Shown piece by piece: positions 60,774 to 64,000 of a stretch of 64,000 nucleotides of DNA (the stretch's first letter is position 1; every line of letters starts with the position of its first letter). The notes beneath the pieces are model-generated. The model ran no database searches, was not told where the DNA came from, and saw nothing but the letters and a program-made list of their open reading frames with translations. Location of the stretch: positions 310,001 through 374,000 of the forward strand of contig DATLJD010000008.1 in NCBI GenBank assembly GCA_035539135.1, in the 5' to 3' direction. The DNA comes from JABFWF01 sp035539135 (GTDB lineage Bacteria > Pseudomonadota > Gammaproteobacteria > Xanthomonadales > Xanthomonadaceae). A program made the position numbers and the translations under genes.

Positions 60774-62855
60774 ATGTCCGCCTCGCCCGACCAGCCCGTC
60801 CTCGCCGCCCTGCGCCAAGGCGCCCTCGACGAGGCCCGCCGCCTCGCGGACGCCGAGGTCGCCGCCGCGCCGGAGGACGCCGCCGCGCAGCGCCGGCTGG
60901 CGCTGGTCCTGCAGAAGCAGGGCGACAACGACGGCGCGCTGGCCGCGCTCGACCGCGCGATCGCGCTGGCGCCGGACGAGGCCGACGCGCACTTCGAGCG
61001 CGCCGCCCTGCTGCTCGGCCAACGCCGGCTGGACGAAGGCCAAGCCGCGCTCGCGCAGTCGCTCGGCCTGGATCCAAACCAGTTCGACGCCTACGTGCTG
61101 CAGGCCCAGCTCGCGCTCGGCCGCGGCGACCTCGCCGAGGCCGAACTGCAGCGCAAGCTCGCGGCGCGCGTGGCACCGGACCATCCGCACCTCGCCGCGA
61201 TCGAAGGCACCATCGCGCTGCGCCAGGGCGAGGGCCAGCGCGCCCAGCAGATCCTGGTCGACGCGCTGCAGCGCGCGCCGGGCGACCCCCAGTTGCAGTA
61301 CGCGCTCGGGTTCGCCTACATGCAGCTCGGCCACCTCGCGTTCGCCGAGCAGGCGTTCCGGAAGGTGCTGGAAGGCGTGCCGTCGGCAATCACCCTGCAC
61401 GCGCTGATCGCCGACCTGATGCACCAGCAGGGCCGTCCGGGCGACGCCGCCGAGGAGATCGCGCCGTTGCTCGCCGATCCGGCGCGCGCCACCCCGGGCC
61501 TGCTGGCGATCGCCGGCGAGCTCGAGCTCGCCGCCAACCGCCCCGAGCGCGCGCTGCCGCACCTGCGCGCCGCGCTCGGCCGGGATCCGCGCAGCCGCCG
61601 CGTGCTGGCCGCGCTGCTCTCCGCCTGGCAGCGGCAGAACGCGGTGGAGGATGCCCGCGCGACGCTGGACGCCGCGCTCGCCACCACCACCGACAGCATC
61701 GACCTGTGGCACGCGCGGCTGGCGGTGGAAACCGTCGGCAGCGAGGAGGCGCAGGCGGTGGTGTCGCGCTGGCTGGCGGCCGCGCCGGACTCGGTGGAGG
61801 CGCTGGAAACCCAGATGGCGCTGCACAACATGGCCGGCGACCAGGCCGCCGCGAACGCGGTCGCCGAGCGCATCGTCGCGATCGAACCGGGCCGCACCTC
61901 GGCCGAGCAGCGCCTGGTCAACCACCTGATGGACACCGACCCGCCGGCCGCGATCGAACGCTGCCGCGCGCTGGTCGAACGCGCGCCGGAAGGTCCCGGC
62001 CGCCAGCTTCTGCAGGGCTGGCTGGCGCTGACCCAGGACCGCGCCGGGCACTACGCCGACGCGGTCGCCACCTGGACCGCGATGCAGGTCGCGCAGGCGC
62101 CGCAGCGGCTGCCGCTGTGGACCCCGAGCGAGCCGCGCAGCGACTGGCCGGAAGCTGGCGCGCCCGCCGCGGACGCGCCGCGCGTCGCCTTCCTGTGGGG
62201 CCCGCCCGGCTCCAGCGTGGAGCGCGTCGCCAGCCTGTACGGCGCGGTCCTGCCGGCGTTTCGCGCCGACCGCTTCGGCCCGAAGCCGCCCAACGACCCG
62301 CTGCAGAAGTTCCGCGCCATCGGCGAGCTCGCCAGCCAGGCGCTGGAGCCGGCCGACCTGGTCGCGCAGTGGCGCGCGGCGCAGCCGGAGCGCGGCGTGC
62401 AGGGCCAGCTGATCGACTGGCTGCTGTACTGGGACAACGCGCTGCTGCTGGCGCTGCGCCCGGAGCTGCCGGACGCGCAACTGCTGGTCGCGCTGCGCGA
62501 CCCGCGCGACATGCTGCTGGACTGGCTGGCGTTCGGGTCGGTGCCGCCGCTGGCGATGCCCACCGTGCGCGGCGCCGCGGCGTGGCTGGCGATGGTGCTC
62601 AACCAGGTCGCCGCGCTGCACGAGCGCGAGCTGTATCCGCACCGCCTGCTGCGCCTGGACGCGGTCGACAACGACGCGCAGGTGCTGGCCACCATCGCCG
62701 GCGAGGCGATCGGCGCCGAGCTGCCGGTGCCGCCGCCGACCCTGCTCGGCGGCAGGCGTTTCCTCGCCGGCCACTGGCGCGTGTATGCCGATGTGCTGGG
62801 CGAAGCCTTCGCCCTGCTCGCGCCCGTCGCGCGCCGGCTCGGCTACGAGGACTGA
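60774..62855 (+). CDS. TPR protein with degenerate sulfotransferase-like C-terminus
   Basis: The 693-residue protein has 10 or more TPR helices pairs (residues about 5-470, e.g. GDNDGALAALDRAIALAPDE). The last 200 residues resemble a sulfotransferase: FLWGPPGSSVERVASLYGAV stands where the PAPS 5'-phosphosulfate loop would be, and LLVALRDPRDMLLDWLAFGS matches the 3'-phosphate motif. The P-loop lacks the usual PRSGTT sequence, so transfer activity is doubtful. TPR-sulfotransferase fusions are common in this family of bacteria. Confidence 0.82.
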   Translation: MSASPDQPVLAALRQGALDEARRLADAEVAAAPEDAAAQRRLALVLQKQGDNDGALAALDRAIALAPDEADAHFERAALLLGQRRLDEGQAALAQSLGLDPNQFDAYVLQAQLALGRGDLAEAELQRKLAARVAPDHPHLAAIEGTIALRQGEGQRAQQILVDALQRAPGDPQLQYALGFAYMQLGHLAFAEQAFRKVLEGVPSAITLHALIADLMHQQGRPGDAAEEIAPLLADPARATPGLLAIAGELELAANRPERALPHLRAALGRDPRSRRVLAALLSAWQRQNAVEDARATLDAALATTTDSIDLWHARLAVETVGSEEAQAVVSRWLAAAPDSVEALETQMALHNMAGDQAAANAVAERIVAIEPGRTSAEQRLVNHLMDTDPPAAIERCRALVERAPEGPGRQLLQGWLALTQDRAGHYADAVATWTAMQVAQAPQRLPLWTPSEPRSDWPEAGAPAADAPRVAFLWGPPGSSVERVASLYGAVLPAFRADRFGPKPPNDPLQKFRAIGELASQALEPADLVAQWRAAQPERGVQGQLIDWLLYWDNALLLALRPELPDAQLLVALRDPRDMLLDWLAFGSVPPLAMPTVRGAAAWLAMVLNQVAALHERELYPHRLLRLDAVDNDAQVLATIAGEAIGAELPVPPPTLLGGRRFLAGHWRVYADVLGEAFALLAPVARRLGYED

Positions 62856-62883
62856 CCCACCGAACGACACGAGGAGCACGCCC

Positions 62884-63498
62884 ATGCGGATCGCCAGCGA
62901 AAGTTTCCAGCACCGCGCCCGGATCCCCGCGCAGTACGCGATGGGCGCGCCGGACGGCTTCGGCGGCAACCGCAATCCCCAGCTGCACTGGGAAGAGGTT
63001 CCCGAAGGCACGCGCTCGTTCGCGCTGCTGTGCATCGACACCGACGCGCCGACCGATCCGTCCACGGTCGGCCGCGCCGACCTGCAGATCCCGGTGGAGC
63101 AGCCGCGCGGCGACTTCGTGCACTGGGTGATGGTCGATATCCCGGCCGACGTGCGCGCGATCGCCGCCGGCAGCTGCAGCGACGGCGTCAGCGCCCGCGG
63201 CAAGCGCGACCCTGAGGGGCCGGCCGGCGCGCGCCAGGGGCTCAACGACTACACCGGCTGGTTCGCCGGCGACGCGGACATGCAGGGCGACTACCTCGGC
63301 TACGACGGCCCGTACCCACCGGCCAACGACCTGCGCCTGCACCGCTACTTCTTCCGCCTGTTCGCGCTGGACGTGGAGCGGCTCGACCTGCCGGCGCGCT
63401 TCACCGCCGCCGACGTCTTCCGCGCGATGCACGGCCACGTGCTCGGCGAGGCCGCGCTGTACGGCACCTACTCGCTCAATCCCGCGGTCGCCGGCTGA
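62884..63498 (+). CDS. YbhB/YbcL-family PEBP-like protein
   Basis: The 204-residue protein has the PEBP pattern: NPQLHWEEVPEGTRSFALLC, DTDAPTDP, FVHWVMVDIPADVRAI, YDGPYPPANDLRLHRYFFRL and FALDVERLDLP. Phosphatidylethanolamine-binding-like proteins occur widely in bacteria; their ligand there is unknown. No signal peptide. A 28-base gap with GAGGAG separates it from the TPR gene. Confidence 0.9.
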   Translation: MRIASESFQHRARIPAQYAMGAPDGFGGNRNPQLHWEEVPEGTRSFALLCIDTDAPTDPSTVGRADLQIPVEQPRGDFVHWVMVDIPADVRAIAAGSCSDGVSARGKRDPEGPAGARQGLNDYTGWFAGDADMQGDYLGYDGPYPPANDLRLHRYFFRLFALDVERLDLPARFTAADVFRAMHGHVLGEAALYGTYSLNPAVAG

Positions 63499-63520
63499 GG
63501 GCGCCGCGCGCCGGGCAATG

Positions 63521-64000
63521 TCAACCGCCCGCCGGCACCAGCAGCAACAGGGCCGCGCCGACCAGCACGCGATAGATCGCGAAGGGCGTGAAACGGTGGC
63601 TCTGGATGTAGCGCAGCAGCCACTTCACCGCGACGAAGGCGGTGACGGTGGCGGCCGCGAAGGCGACCGCGAGCGCGCTCCAGTCCTCGCCGGCCAGGCC
63701 GCCGTGGCGGAACAGCGCGGCGAGTTCCCAGACGGTCGCGGCGAACATGGTGGGGATGCCGACCAGGAACGCGAACTCGGTCGCCGCCACCCGCGAGGTG
63801 GTGCCGGCGAGCAGGGCCACGAAGATCGTCGCCGCCGAGCGCGAGGTGCCGGGGAACACGCCGGCCGCGACCTGGGCGACGCCGACCAGCACCGCCACCG
63901 TCCAGGTGATCGTGCCGCGTTCGCCCAGCGCGCGCGCGCGCCGCGCCGCGCCCCATTCGGCCAGCACCATCCACACGCCGCCGAGGACCAGCGCCCAGGC
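63521..64000 (-). CDS. uppP: Undecaprenyl-diphosphatase UppP/BacA, 5' end outside window
   Basis: The visible 159 C-terminal residues start inside the right edge (AWALVLGGVWMVLAEWGAAR). QVAAGVFPGTSRSAATIFVA is the catalytic PGTSRS motif; four further helices follow (ATEFAFLVGIPTMFAATVWE, LAVAFAAATVTAFVAVKWLL, FTPFAIYRVLVGAALLLLVP). UppP dephosphorylates undecaprenyl diphosphate for re-use in wall synthesis and gives bacitracin resistance. Convergent with the PEBP gene. Confidence 0.93.
   Translation of the reverse strand, partial: AWALVLGGVWMVLAEWGAARRARALGERGTITWTVAVLVGVAQVAAGVFPGTSRSAATIFVALLAGTTSRVAATEFAFLVGIPTMFAATVWELAALFRHGGLAGEDWSALAVAFAAATVTAFVAVKWLLRYIQSHRFTPFAIYRVLVGAALLLLVPAGG

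Overview
The window is a GC-rich (roughly 70% by eye) chromosomal segment from a gammaproteobacterium of the Xanthomonadaceae/Lysobacteraceae (Lysobacter, Luteimonas, Stenotrophomonas or Xanthomonas relatives). This placement rests on an Ax21-family outer-membrane protein, a long membrane-anchored XanA/AlgC phosphohexomutase, the order coaC-coaB-dut-xanA, rhodanese-secB-gpsA, speE/speA as neighbours, and GTAG-headed REP palindromes like those of Stenotrophomonas. No tRNA, rRNA, CRISPR array, transposase or prophage gene was seen. Genes are dense, on both strands, and many are coupled by 4-base ATGA or GTGA overlaps.

Layout. 1-5.6 kb: a cut-off HEAT-repeat membrane protein with a possible sigma-54 promoter far upstream, a PlsC-type acyltransferase, arfB, an RluA-type pseudouridine synthase, a ComM-like ATPase, ubiK and a PII protein. 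5.6-14.6 kb: a TPR-GGDEF cyclase, the polyamine genes speE and speA, ydfG-type SDR, a SpoIIAA-like protein, and argS with a SPOR protein. 14.8-19.7 kb: radC facing coaC-coaB-dut-xanA; CoaB and CoaC, normally one protein, are two frames overlapping by four bases. 19.7-25.3 kb: hemD-hemY, a thioesterase, a lipoprotein, then rhodanese-secB-gpsA. 25.4-35.7 kb: Ax21, trmL, a NatAB exporter, a TAP-like hydrolase, a small XRE regulator with a membrane partner and two identical-arm operators, an MHS transporter, fpr, and a YadGH exporter. 35.7-44 kb: lipoprotein, tatD, a CoA-transferase, a DUF938 methyltransferase, two small envelope proteins, queF, an M20 hydrolase and an APC permease.

44.0-46.9 kb is the most unusual part: eight small genes in a row, seven of them paralogues with the plan disordered head - MSVREAG - n copies of a 20-residue plant-Em-like (group 1 LEA) motif - a fixed cap, plus one DUF2795 gene. 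Each has a strong Shine-Dalgarno. The array is preceded by an excellent -24/-12 (sigma-54) promoter with two palindromes upstream and is closed by a 14-bp hairpin. It looks like a stress- or desiccation-protein operon under enhancer-dependent control.

46.9-64 kb: zapE and a hydrolase, cytochrome c5, rmuC, a ClpP-fold lipoprotein, a 2OG-Fe(II) oxygenase, an orphan ParA, sixA-yceI-PLD, a small Gly/Tyr-rich peptide behind two tandem GGTG-N16-CACC operators, a hotdog thioesterase, a DUF1232 protein, PlsC-YheT, a TPR protein with a degenerate sulfotransferase-like C-terminus, a PEBP protein and the end of uppP.
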